Assembly: GCA_003457135.1 (NCBI GenBank)
Contig: DMSQ01000080.1
Span: 82,067 to 115,049 of the forward strand
Length of the DNA: 32,983 nucleotides
Direction of reading: 5' to 3'
Origin: Prolixibacteraceae bacterium
GTDB lineage: Bacteria; Bacteroidota; Bacteroidia; Bacteroidales; Prolixibacteraceae
The notes beneath the pieces were generated by a model, which did not search any database, had not been told where the DNA came from, and worked only from the letters and a program-made list of their open reading frames with translations. The position numbers were made by a program, and so were the translations under genes. Below are positions 9,688 through 17,598 of the stretch, one piece after another; the stretch's first letter is position 1; each line of letters starts with the position of its first letter.

Positions 9688-9921
9688 AATTATTTCTCCT
9701 TTTGATATAAAAATTATTTTTGCCTACTCTTTGTTGGATTTTCGGCTGACTCCACTTGATACCAAGTTTGTTCTTCTATATCGATTCGAATTATGATACA
9801 TTATTTCGTTTGTTAGAGAGTCCTTTTTAATCTGATCCTAATTGTGTGAAAACCTATTCAAATAACTATCCATTGAATTCCATTTCTTTGAATGCAGAAA
9901 GTGCTTTTCTTAGCTAAAGGA

Positions 9922-11667
9922 TTAATTGATCTGCACCACCGAGCCTTTCAGAATCGCAGCGCCACCAGTTGATAGTTCGGCTCCTGCCGAACCTTCGCCT
10001 TTAAACATAGCATTGGCTTTCAGCGAAACATTCATTCCTTCAATTTTCACATCACCGGTGGCTTTTAATACAATATCTTTGGGTGTTTCAAGCTTTATGC
10101 CCGAGGAATCCAAAGTGACTACATTCGAGTTTTCATCCTCCAGTTTTATAATTCCGGCATCGTCGTCAACGGTTATCTTTTTGCCTCCCGGAGTTTCCAG
10201 AACCACCGATTTTTTATCATCGTTAAATATGAATTTGATTTTTTCACGGGTCACAAATCCTTTTTCGTTGTTGGCATCGGCTGCAGTGAGCGGTGCCGGT
10301 TTGGCGCTGCTGTTCAGCATTCCAAGAACCACAGCATCGTTTGGGTTATCGTTGATGAAACCCACAATCACCTCATCATCAATTTCAGGCCGGAAAAAAG
10401 CGCCACGCTCATTTCCTGCATCGAGTGAGGCTATTCGGGCCCATATTCCTTCTGAATCTTTATCAATCATGGGGCATTTAATCTGTATGCGGTCTTCGCC
10501 ATCGGGGTCTGATTCGAGTTGGGTAACAATCCCGATTTGCAATCCGTGTATGGCCGGAAACAATCCTGAAGCCGGCTGACTGCTGATGTTGCAGGTTTCG
10601 GAAAACCAGTTGGGATTAATTCCAAACTGGGCATCAATGGTCCACTGGCCTTCCGTAATTTCGTGCCGGACAGCCGAAATATAGACTTTGCCGTTGAAAC
10701 GGTCTCCAACTCCTTCAAGCATCAGGGTGGTATTCGGTTTGCAGGCTGGTATTCCCTGGAATTTCACCCGACCCCGCACTTTCGAAAGCTGATTGAAAAG
10801 TGCTTTGGCGTTGGCCCAATCCTGAATAGACTGATCGGCAACCGTTCCTCCGTACCTGAGTTCCAGGTTTTCAAGTTCAATGACAGATGCTAATTCTCCG
10901 GCTGTCAGATTTCCGTTAAGTGATACTGCCGGATCGGTGGCTTCAGCTTCTGTTACTACCTGATTTGCCGGGTCCCATGCGTATGAAGTTACTTTGCTGA
11001 ACTGGTTCCGGGCATCAATTTCGGCATCGAAATCAAGCAAAGTGGCTCCAAAAGTGACGGTTTCAAGTTCGGTTTGCGAATAATCAGGAGCCTTAACCGT
11101 GATTTTACCATCGTCAACCACGCATACTTTGCCGTTGGCCTGGGCTCGGGTGACCACAAAATCCCAGTCGGTACTGTCATACCGGACTATCTTTTTGTGC
11201 TGTAATCCAGTTGCTTCAATATCCGGATTGAGTCCATAAGGACTGACAATTTCTTCTATCACATCGCTGTCTTTTCTGTCGATGTAGAACTTGCTTTTTT
11301 TACCAGCGGTCATTTTTACCGCTTTGTCGCGGCATTCAATAATGAGAAGTGAATGACTTGCCCTGATTTTCAAGCTGTGTTTAATAATGATTCCTTTAAA
11401 AATGGTTTCTTCATCCGAATGGTAACCTGCTTTTATTTCAATTTCTTTTCCCGGAATCAGCAAACTTCCATTGCTTATCACAAATTCCTGACTGGCGGGA
11501 TCTCCATCGGTCACGATTATTTTTGCCGAAGGAATCCGGTTGATTTCCTTTTCAACAGTAATATTCATGACCTGTACAGTTGCCGGAAGTTCGGTACCGT
11601 CAATCAGTATCTTATGAGTAATCAGATCGGCTGACCTTGAGGTTTGTATGTTCCGGCTGTTGTTCAT
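9922..11667 (-). CDS. VgrG-like spike protein (Afp8/Pvc8)
   Basis: A 581-residue spike. Residues 1-360 carry the gp27/gp44-type hub fold (ITVEKEINRIPSAKIIVTDG; AGYHSDEETIFKGIIIKHSL; YGLNPDIEATGLQHKKIVRY; YDSTDWDFVVTRAQANGKV). About residues 375-465 form the gp5 OB-fold, with GIVTQLESDPDGEDRIQIKC, a PEIDDEVIVGFINDNP motif and VVLGMLNSS. The C-terminus is a repetitive beta-helix (VVLETPGGKKITVDDDAG; IVLKATGDVKIEG) that forms the needle, ending without a toxin extension. It trimerises as the hub of the baseplate and takes the PAAR tip. The gene is preceded by a 384-nt non-coding repeat region rather than by the usual short gap. Confidence 0.95.
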   Translation of the reverse strand: MNNSRNIQTSRSADLITHKILIDGTELPATVQVMNITVEKEINRIPSAKIIVTDGDPASQEFVISNGSLLIPGKEIEIKAGYHSDEETIFKGIIIKHSLKIRASHSLLIIECRDKAVKMTAGKKSKFYIDRKDSDVIEEIVSPYGLNPDIEATGLQHKKIVRYDSTDWDFVVTRAQANGKVCVVDDGKITVKAPDYSQTELETVTFGATLLDFDAEIDARNQFSKVTSYAWDPANQVVTEAEATDPAVSLNGNLTAGELASVIELENLELRYGGTVADQSIQDWANAKALFNQLSKVRGRVKFQGIPACKPNTTLMLEGVGDRFNGKVYISAVRHEITEGQWTIDAQFGINPNWFSETCNISSQPASGLFPAIHGLQIGIVTQLESDPDGEDRIQIKCPMIDKDSEGIWARIASLDAGNERGAFFRPEIDDEVIVGFINDNPNDAVVLGMLNSSAKPAPLTAADANNEKGFVTREKIKFIFNDDKKSVVLETPGGKKITVDDDAGIIKLEDENSNVVTLDSSGIKLETPKDIVLKATGDVKIEGMNVSLKANAMFKGEGSAGAELSTGGAAILKGSVVQIN

Positions 11668-11760
11668 GAATATTTCAAATTAAATCCGGTTGTATTTGAT
11701 GAGTATTTTATTTTTTCCAGTTTGAAAACAATCTCAAAAAATGTTTAAATTTTGTTTTCC

Positions 11761-11881
11761 TGTTCCGATAGGAACAAAAGGTCGGTAGAATAAATGAAAA
11801 TTTGCATGTCTTTTGTCCCGTACGGGACAATCCATATCTCATAATTCGACATTTCTACCGGCAGATTTTCCCTACGGGAAA
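11761..11881. repeat. Composite palindromic repeat cluster
   Basis: Three palindromes lie in 121 nt: TGTTCC-gata-GGAACA (11761-11776), the perfect 18-mer TTGTCCCGTACGGGACAA (11813-11830) and TTTCCC-tac-GGGAAA (11867-11881). Related segments with a GGTAGAA core flank the central palindrome in opposite orientations (near 11780-11790 on plus, near 11852-11864 on minus), so the whole is an inverted pair of one unit around the 18-mer. Such units resemble the REP-like intergenic repeats of Bacteroidota. Confidence 0.7.
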
Positions 11882-11939
11882 TTTTTAAACAGTTTCTCAA
11901 TTCCGTCTGAAATCTGAGAAATGTTATTCTCAGCATTTT

Positions 11940-11999
11940 ATCGCGGACGGATCATTGCCATTGCATTCGTACTACAAATATTTCACTCCTACCGGAGCT
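11940..11999 (-). repeat. Interspersed repeat, copy A
   Basis: Read on the minus strand it has a small hairpin CTCC-ggta-GGAG, then TGAAATATTTGTAG, about 22 variable nt, then ATCCGTCCGCGAT. The same order of blocks recurs on the plus strand at 17599-17660, with a changed but still paired stem. Confidence 0.7.
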
Positions 12000-12051
12000 T
12001 GAAAATCGCGCCTTCAATGGCCTTCAAAATCATTCATAAAAAAATTGAACA

Positions 12052-12750
12052 TTAAATTTTCAGCTTTCCGGCTTTCTCAATGGGCGGGAAAAAGATTTGC
12101 TGCCCGGGTGAAAGTTTTCTGAAATTCATCATCTTATTTGCTTTGGCCACTTCGAGGTAATATTTCGGGTCGCCATAAATTCTGAAAGTCATTAAAGGAA
12201 GGGTGTCCCCTTCGTTAATAATGCGAACATGTGTCAGGTCAGGAGAATTGTTGTTTTCCCGGGCAATGCGAAGATCGTCTTCAATAAATCCTTTGAACTT
12301 TGCCCGGGCGCTTGCCCTGATTGGTGTTCCATCGGGTTTAAACAACTTGAAGGTAATTTCCATCTGACTTAAACTGCCTTTAAAAAGAAGCGCTCCCCAG
12401 GAAATGACCAGGTAGTTCGGTTTATGCTCGTCGCCGTTATAATCCAGGATTACTTTCCTGAAATTATCAACGTCATTAATTATTCCATCACCCGATTCAT
12501 CTTCGTAGCCTTTTATTACGCCAGACCGGTCGAAAATAAATTCAAGATCGAGATCTTCAGGCAATGACTTATTGTAACGGGGAGCAGCGGAACTGGTTCC
12601 CTGTGCCTGGCTTTGGTTTTGCTCGATCTGGTATTTGACCAGGTATTTTTCCGGATTTAGCAGGGTGTTAAATTCGCCATTGGCGACTTCCTGCGTAAAC
12701 CGTTCGTCACGGTAGGCCTTTATTTTTAGTTTGGTCAATTCTCCACTCAT
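12052..12750 (-). CDS. LysM-type CIS tube/baseplate linker (Afp7-like)
   Basis: A 232-residue protein. The first 160 residues are the contractile-injection tube-protein type (FNTLLNPEKYLVKYQIEQNQ; LDLEFIFDRSGV; a KPNYLVISWG strand; FKGSLSQMEITFKLFKPDGT). The C-terminus is a LysM-like segment (INEGDTLPLMTFRIYGDP, YYLEVAKANKMMNFRKLSPG, QQIFFPP). In Afp/PVC this gene, lying between the tube and spike genes, encodes the adaptor that joins the inner tube to the baseplate hub. It starts 11 nt after the DUF5908 stop and is the last gene before the repeat-filled gap. Confidence 0.9.
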   Translation of the reverse strand: MSGELTKLKIKAYRDERFTQEVANGEFNTLLNPEKYLVKYQIEQNQSQAQGTSSAAPRYNKSLPEDLDLEFIFDRSGVIKGYEDESGDGIINDVDNFRKVILDYNGDEHKPNYLVISWGALLFKGSLSQMEITFKLFKPDGTPIRASARAKFKGFIEDDLRIARENNNSPDLTHVRIINEGDTLPLMTFRIYGDPKYYLEVAKANKMMNFRKLSPGQQIFFPPIEKAGKLKI

Positions 12751-12761
12751 GATGTTTCAAT

Positions 12762-12926
12762 TTATCGTTCCCGGGTTTTCGAAATGATCTCCAATACCTG
12801 TTCAACGCATTGCGCGATAATATCGTTTTGTTCGTTATTCCCACCGGAATTGTTACCTGAAGCAGGTGGATTTTGATTGTCGGTCACGTTAATTTTGATA
12901 TTCAACTCCTTAATTTCGATGGGCAT
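12762..12926 (-). CDS. DUF5908-like eCIS mini-protein
   Basis: I place the start at the ATG at 12926 (MPIEIKELNIKINV), giving 54 residues; the longer frame from 12971 would overlap the end of the preceding tube gene. The new ATG comes 1 nt after that gene's TGA, so translational coupling is likely. The protein has an N-terminal strand pair, a Gly/Asn-rich linker (PPASGNNSGGNNEQ) and a short C-terminal helix. Proteins of this shape and position are regular members of Bacteroidota eCIS loci. No activity is known to me; a small structural or chaperone role is a guess. Confidence 0.75.
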   Translation of the reverse strand: MPIEIKELNIKINVTDNQNPPASGNNSGGNNEQNDIIAQCVEQVLEIISKTRER

Positions 12927-12927
12927 G

Positions 12928-13359
12928 TCAAATCGTTTTAAAATAACTGTACGACAATTCAAGGCTTTCAATAACTATCTTACTTTCTTCAGCGTTGAAT
13001 TCGGCTACCGACCATTTTACCGGCCAGGCATGGATGACATTCCAGGTCATCAGTGGTTCATGATCCTTGTTCAGCAATTTGATGATGATGTCAGTCGGCG
13101 AGAAGCTGAATCCTTCTGAACCCGCTTTGCACCAGTCAATCAATGCTGAATTTACGAGCAATCCCCGTTTAAGTATCAGGTTTGGATACCTTGGACGGCC
13201 CGGAAGTTTGTGAACAAACCGATTTTCTCCTCCTTCGGTAATATCTTCTGTCCCCAGATTGAAACTTAACCCGGAGACAGACTGAAACTGATATTCATCC
13301 TTCTGATTTCCAAATTCCACCAAAAAATGAAATCCCAAAGGAGGATAACTGTTGCTCAT
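12928..13359 (-). CDS. gp19-like inner tube protein, second copy (Afp5-like)
   Basis: A 143-residue tube protein: N-terminal PPLGFHFLVEFGN and FQSVSGLSFNLGTEDITEGG, then LPGRPRYPNLILKRGL and a C-terminal IESLELSYSYF. This is the gp19/Hcp-type fold of the contractile tube. It is a divergent paralogue of the next gene upstream, from which it is separated by 3 nt. In Afp and PVC one of the two or three tube paralogues forms the first ring that fits the tube to the hub; by order this copy is the better candidate for that adaptor. Confidence 0.92.
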   Translation of the reverse strand: MSNSYPPLGFHFLVEFGNQKDEYQFQSVSGLSFNLGTEDITEGGENRFVHKLPGRPRYPNLILKRGLLVNSALIDWCKAGSEGFSFSPTDIIIKLLNKDHEPLMTWNVIHAWPVKWSVAEFNAEESKIVIESLELSYSYFKTI

Positions 13360-13362
13360 TGT

Positions 13363-13794
13363 TTATTCGTTTTGAATGGTTAATCCTTCATGCACCAATT
13401 CCATTGATTCAATCGCTACTTCGTTCCCGTCGGCTTTCAAATCGGTTGATTGAATTTTGGTTGGCCAGGCGTTTTTAATTTTCCAGGTTACCACGGGTTC
13501 GTGTTCTTCATTGAGTAAACTAATGGTCACATTGCGACGCTCAATGGTATTGAGCTTAACTGTATTCCACCAGTTGTAGTATTCGTTGTCGTTCTTGAAA
13601 GTGCCCCGCTTCAGGGTAATGTTGCTGAATTTCTGCATTCCGGGCATTTTGATTTTCGAATATTCCGGGCTTGCGCCTTCTCTGTATTCAACCACTTCAG
13701 TTTCTACATCTAAACCTGAAACCTCCGTGAATCCAATTTTTGTTCCACCCCAGTCAACCTGAAAATGGAATTTTACCAATGGGTATGCTGCCAT
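13363..13794 (-). CDS. gp19-like inner tube protein, main copy (Afp1-like)
   Basis: A 143-residue tube protein: YPLVKFHFQVDWGG, FTEVSGLDVETEVVEYREG, KMPGMQKFSNITLKRGTF and the C-terminal EVAIESMELVHEGL. It is a clear member of the phage-tail-like gp19 family and the probable main subunit that stacks into the inner tube. It lies 26 nt behind the sheath gene, so tube and sheath are made from the same transcript, as their equal stoichiometry requires. Confidence 0.94.
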   Translation of the reverse strand: MAAYPLVKFHFQVDWGGTKIGFTEVSGLDVETEVVEYREGASPEYSKIKMPGMQKFSNITLKRGTFKNDNEYYNWWNTVKLNTIERRNVTISLLNEEHEPVVTWKIKNAWPTKIQSTDLKADGNEVAIESMELVHEGLTIQNE

Positions 13795-13820
13795 GATTTT
13801 TATAATTTAAGTTGTTAACA

Positions 13821-15776
13821 TTAAGATTGTTGAAGCTTATGTGAAAATTTCAGGATGATGAATTCAGCCGGACGTACTACGGCCATGCCAATTTCAATGT
13901 GCATAAATCCATTCAGGATATCTTCGGCGGTCATCGTCTGACCTAAACCTACACGTACATAAAAGGCTTCATCGGGTTTGGCTCCGGCTAAAGCTCCGGC
14001 CCGCCATTGCAGGATGAGGAAGTTTTCGATCATGGCTCTTACCTTAACCCATGTATTCGCATCGTTGGGTTCGAAGACAAACTGAGCAGTCGCTTTTTTA
14101 ACCGACTCTTCAACCATATTAAAGAACCTGCGGACTGAAACATACCGCCATTCGTTGTCGTTTCCGGCCAGTGTACGGGCCCCCCAAACGAGAGTTCCTT
14201 TGCCTGTAAACGAACGGATAGCATTAATTGATTTTCCGGCTGTGGTATCTACATTCAGGCCGTCCTGCATGTCGTTCGTAATTTTGACAGAGGGTCTGAT
14301 CACATAATTCAGGCCGACATTGGCAGGAGCTTTCCATACCCCGCGGTCGCGGTCAACCCGGGCATACACTCCGGCAATGGCTCCGCTTGGCGGCATTTTG
14401 ACGTATAGTTTGGAAAGTGAAGTTTTAATTTCGTTAAAAGTCGTGCTGTCAGTCTTTTCAATCACATTCAGTTTCAATCCATCCAGTTCTCCGTTGGTGT
14501 CAGCAGCCTGTGCTGCAGTTATGGCTTGAATAACCGGAGGGTCAATAAGCGATATGATACCATTAATCACTGTTTCGATGGTTGAGGCTGTTGCAACAGC
14601 GTTAGTGGTTTCAGTTTTTACTGCTGTTCCGCTTACTGCAGATTCAATCGTAGTAATGTGTCCTTCCAGAGCGGTTTTCATGGTTGCGATGGCTCCACCA
14701 AGTCCAGAAGTCAATGCAGCAGCAGCAGCAGTACAGGCGGCAGCTACCGGAGCTGATTCGCTGGAGGCTGCAGCGGCAAAATTGGCAGATGCAACCACAT
14801 CAGTTCCTGAAGTAATTACTGAATCAAGCAAGTCCACAAGGGGTTGAATGGCATCAGTAACTAAATTGGATTGGGCAAGAGCTTCGGCGGCGGTTAACGC
14901 GTCAATGGCTGTTTTTGCATCCGACAAAGCAGTTACCAGATCACCGCTATCATCCAACTTTTCATTGATTTCATCCAACGCAATGTTGACATCTTCAAGT
15001 GTATCAAATAAAACAGGCGAGTCATCAGTAACATGGTCAATGGTTACTGCGGATGTATTGTAGTTGTAATTCATCAGAGTTTCGATGAATGGATAATAAG
15101 CCGCTCCGTATTTGAGATAGTCTTTTTCAAGATTTATTCCGTCTCTCAGACCTTCAGAAGGGGTTGGATCATCAGTTTCATCATCGGTATGGGTGTCAAG
15201 AATGGTAAACCTGTCCTGAAGTTTATTGCATTGCGTGAGTGCATCCTTATAAATCGCATAGAAATTGTCGGATGACAGGGCTGTAGCATCGGGGAATAAA
15301 AGAAGTGTTGGCTCATCTTCTTTTTCAATTTCTGCAAGTCCTTCCTGAAGATCTTCGAGTTGAACCGGAGCGACGGCATTTGCTACAACTGCAGCGGTAT
15401 AAGTATTTACAGCAGTAATGTAACATGGACCACCTCCGTTCGCAAAATATAAACGAAGGGCATAATACATACGGAATGGCGATTTTGTTGAAGGTTGAGG
15501 AACTGTGATGGTTCTTTTCTGAACGCCGTTAACTGTTGTATCGGTGATTTTAACCTCGATGCCTGTTTCCAGATCGGCTCCTCCATAGTACGTTTCGTAT
15601 TCCAGAAGTGAAGTGATTCGAAACGGATTCAGGATTAAATCGTCAGTTTCCTTTCTGGAAGCCTTTTCAGTATAGCCAATAAAGGCTGGGATTGCAGTTT
15701 CGACCTGTGCTACCGATGGCGGGAATTTTGCAATTTCCTCGACGTAAACACCCGGTGTTTTGTACGTTGTTGCCAT
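13821..15776 (-). CDS. Contractile tail sheath protein with large Ala-rich insertion
   Basis: A 651-residue sheath. The N-terminus (TYKTPGVYVEEIAKFPPSVA; AIPAFIGYTEKA) and the C-terminal core (PPSGAIAGVYARVDRDRGVW; GKGTLVWGARTLAGNDNEWR; YVSVRRFFNMVEESVKK; NGFMHIEIGMAVVRPAEFII) are textbook tail-sheath motifs. Residues about 255-450 (nt 14427-15014), placed between the YYPF...LMNYNYNT segment and the PPSGAIAGV motif, are an Ala/Thr/Ser/Asp-rich, probably helical or coiled insertion where most sheaths have a short linker. It should lie on the outside of the assembled sheath. Only one sheath gene is visible, unlike the three of Afp. Confidence 0.95.
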   Translation of the reverse strand: MATTYKTPGVYVEEIAKFPPSVAQVETAIPAFIGYTEKASRKETDDLILNPFRITSLLEYETYYGGADLETGIEVKITDTTVNGVQKRTITVPQPSTKSPFRMYYALRLYFANGGGPCYITAVNTYTAAVVANAVAPVQLEDLQEGLAEIEKEDEPTLLLFPDATALSSDNFYAIYKDALTQCNKLQDRFTILDTHTDDETDDPTPSEGLRDGINLEKDYLKYGAAYYPFIETLMNYNYNTSAVTIDHVTDDSPVLFDTLEDVNIALDEINEKLDDSGDLVTALSDAKTAIDALTAAEALAQSNLVTDAIQPLVDLLDSVITSGTDVVASANFAAAASSESAPVAAACTAAAAALTSGLGGAIATMKTALEGHITTIESAVSGTAVKTETTNAVATASTIETVINGIISLIDPPVIQAITAAQAADTNGELDGLKLNVIEKTDSTTFNEIKTSLSKLYVKMPPSGAIAGVYARVDRDRGVWKAPANVGLNYVIRPSVKITNDMQDGLNVDTTAGKSINAIRSFTGKGTLVWGARTLAGNDNEWRYVSVRRFFNMVEESVKKATAQFVFEPNDANTWVKVRAMIENFLILQWRAGALAGAKPDEAFYVRVGLGQTMTAEDILNGFMHIEIGMAVVRPAEFIILKFSHKLQQS

Positions 15777-15819
15777 AATTTTCTGTTTTTAGTTTATAGT
15801 ATATTTAACTTTAGATTGT

Positions 15820-16419
15820 TTAAACTTTCTCTTTTAGTTTGAGCGTATCAGTGATTTCTAAAATCACTTTTTCGGTTCCTTTCAATAACTTTTGATCAAT
15901 TTCAACTAACTGAATTTTGTAAATCACCGATGGTAGCTGTCTTCCGCCAAGTGTTCCCCATACATGATTCAACTCCTCGAATGAGGGAGTGTACAACTCG
16001 GTAATGAGTTTAAAGTGCCCGAGTAAATCAAAGTCCTCTTTGATTTCATAAACGGTATTTTCAGAAGTAAAAATCTTTTTTCCCTGAAAAAACTCAATGG
16101 TTTTTGAGATGCTCCGCAAAGAATCGCTGTAAGAAGTGCAATTGCCGCTGATGAGCAAAAAAAGGTTCAGGTGAACAGGAGGGTTTCTATATTCGGTGGT
16201 AGTTTTATCGATGACCTTGTAATTCGGAAGATTTTTTAAAGTAGTTTCTTCCTCCAGATTAAGCAGAGTCAGCACAACTTTGTTATCCAGTTTATTCGAA
16301 TTATCGTTAGATGTTTCAATCATCGCAATATTTTCGAGGGTTACCAGATTGCCTAATCCGGCAGCAGAAAGATAGTTGTCCAGTTGCTCACTGATAATCT
16401 GTAACGCTTCGTATATCAT
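15820..16419 (-). CDS. DUF4255 tube-terminator/cap protein (Afp16/Pvc16 N-terminal type)
   Basis: A 199-residue protein with the DUF4255 pattern: MIYEALQIISEQLDNYL at the start, VVLTLLNLEEETTLKN, PPVHLNLFLLISGNCTSYSD, SLRSISKTIEFFQGK and LNHVWGTLGGRQLPSVIYKI. In eCIS particles this protein stops tube and sheath growth at the distal end. It is the first gene of the visible minus-strand operon, 43 nt upstream of the sheath. I found no clear TAnnTTTG promoter directly upstream. Confidence 0.92.
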   Translation of the reverse strand: MIYEALQIISEQLDNYLSAAGLGNLVTLENIAMIETSNDNSNKLDNKVVLTLLNLEEETTLKNLPNYKVIDKTTTEYRNPPVHLNLFLLISGNCTSYSDSLRSISKTIEFFQGKKIFTSENTVYEIKEDFDLLGHFKLITELYTPSFEELNHVWGTLGGRQLPSVIYKIQLVEIDQKLLKGTEKVILEITDTLKLKEKV

Positions 16420-16902
16420 GGTAATTAATGTATTTGTTGCTTTGGGTGAAATTTTTCAACAAATTATTACCTGAATTTTGGTTTTTAAGAGCGTACGACA
16501 TCGTTGGAGGTTTTGGGTTCGCCAGGAAACAATGTCTTAGAGAAGCAGTTCGTTAGTAATTCGGAAAGAAATAAAAAGATACTAAACTATTATATTTTAA
16601 TAGTTTAAGTAACCTGATTTTCTTATATCCGGAGCAGAAGATCATATTTTAACAGTCTCATGCCAATGACAAAGTCATTGAAAGCGATTAACTTTCATGT
16701 ATTTATACCGTTATTGGCAAAATGGTAACCCTCTTTTTTGAATTATTTTTAGCTCTCAGGAAAAAAATATTTGCTGACAGGATATCCATTTGCATGGTCT
16801 CAATAGCTAATGTTACCTAAATATCCAGAAACATATCAAATAATCTAGATATGTTGTTTTGATCTGAAATTTGCCTATATTTACCACGTTAAATTTTCAG
16901 AC
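16420..16902. other. Divergent intergenic region between eCIS operon and methyltransferase
   Basis: 483 nt with no convincing gene. It contains a perfect AT-rich inverted repeat, TAAACTATTA-tattt-TAATAGTTTA (16583-16607), a shorter one, CAATGAC-aaa-GTCATTG (16664-16680), and the methyltransferase promoter near 16854. It should hold the promoter of the eCIS operon, which I could not place. Confidence 0.6.
16854..16883 (+). promoter_or_regulatory. Candidate Bacteroidota promoter for methyltransferase gene
   Basis: TTG (16854-16856), a 19-nt spacer, then TATATTTA (16876-16883), one mismatch from the TAnnTTTG consensus. The ATG follows 20 nt downstream. An ATCTAGAT palindrome lies just upstream. 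Confidence 0.4.
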
Positions 16903-17547
16903 ATGAAAACAATTGAAATAGCCGGAAGATATTCAGTTTTGGCGAATGATACCTGCTGTTTGTCGTGCGGGGGGGCCGCACAGAAAAGTGAAGCAAAACC
17001 CAATGAGGTTTGCATCGATTTGGGAAGCGGTCGCGGCACCGATGTTTTGCGTCTGGCAGAAGAAGTTGGTGAGGGCGGTTTCGTTTATGGTATTGATGTC
17101 ACTGAAGAAATGATCAGAAAAGCCACGACAACTGCGGCTAAAATGGGTGTTGAAAATGTAAAATTTATTTTGGCCGATCTGGAGCAAATTCCATTACACG
17201 ATGAAATTGCAAACCTGATCATTTCAAACTGCACCTTAAATCATGTTAGCAATAAACCCGGAGTTTGGGCCGAAATTTATCGTTTGCTGAAGAACGAAGG
17301 GCGCTTTGTAATCAGCGATATTTATTCGGGCGAGCCTGTTCCTGAAGAATATGCCAACGATCCGGTAGCCGTTGCCGAATGTTGGGCAGGTTCGGTAACA
17401 AAAGTTGAATATCTTAAAATAATAAAGGATGCAGGTTTTAGCGAAATAAAAATTCTGGAAGAAAGTTTGCCATATCCGAAAGGGAAAATTGAAGTTTCGA
17501 GTTTTACTATTTCGGCTGTAAAGGACGAATATAGTTGCTGCGGGTAA
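16903..17547 (+). CDS. ArsM-like SAM-dependent methyltransferase, cysteine-rich
   Basis: A 214-residue class I methyltransferase. The SAM site is VCIDLGSGRGTDVLRLAEEV (about 36-55), with GIDVTEEM as motif post I. ISNCTLNHVSNKPG (Cys110) and AECWAGSVTKVEYLKI (Cys160) match the positions of the arsenic-binding cysteines of ArsM (ISNCVINL; GCVAGA). More cysteines sit at 18, 19, 22 and at the end (SCCG, 212-213). It is shorter than usual bacterial ArsM, lacking the stretch between the N-terminal CC and the SAM fold. The family methylates arsenite or related thiol/metalloid substrates. No arsR or efflux gene is nearby; instead a Cys-peptide, a radical SAM enzyme and a thiol reductase follow, so a modified peptide is an alternative substrate. 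Confidence 0.85.
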   Translation: MKTIEIAGRYSVLANDTCCLSCGGAAQKSEAKPNEVCIDLGSGRGTDVLRLAEEVGEGGFVYGIDVTEEMIRKATTTAAKMGVENVKFILADLEQIPLHDEIANLIISNCTLNHVSNKPGVWAEIYRLLKNEGRFVISDIYSGEPVPEEYANDPVAVAECWAGSVTKVEYLKIIKDAGFSEIKILEESLPYPKGKIEVSSFTISAVKDEYSCCG

Positions 17548-17598
17548 ATGTTGCGGGATTCGGGTTACGGGTTGTGTGTATGCAAGTTATCAGGGCAA

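Larger units (their letters stand above)
11668..12051. other. 384-nt non-coding gap inside the eCIS operon
   Basis: No credible gene lies here. A 63-codon minus-strand frame (11745-11936) is built from repeat sequence and has no other support. The stretch holds a group of palindromes (11761-11881) and an interspersed repeat (11940-11999), listed separately. It divides the sheath/tube/LysM genes from the spike/baseplate genes. Confidence 0.75.

Noticed and set aside
9926..10579. 217-codon plus-strand frame
   Set aside because: It is the antisense of the VgrG gene, Ser/Pro-rich as reversed codons give, without motifs or its own upstream signals.
11745..11936. 63-codon minus-strand frame between VgrG and LysM genes
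   Set aside because: It is composed of the palindromic repeat cluster and has no family resemblance or clear start signal.
11761..11999. Possible CRISPR array
   Set aside because: The palindromes differ from one another and have no regular spacing or unique spacers; no cas genes are present.
14320..15063. Three Ala-rich plus-strand frames within the sheath gene
   Set aside because: They are shadows of the Ala-rich insertion; GCA/GCT-rich codons read back as Ala, Ser and Cys.
1..16419. Type VI secretion system or prophage
   Set aside because: VgrG, PAAR and gp25 also occur in T6SS and phages, but DUF4255, LysM, paired gp19 tubes and the long J-like protein fit an eCIS, and no TssJLM, head, terminase or integrase genes are in view.
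16903..17547. A plain arsenic-resistance operon
   Set aside because: No arsR, arsC or arsenite exporter adjoins the methyltransferase; the following genes are a peptide, a radical SAM enzyme and a reductase.
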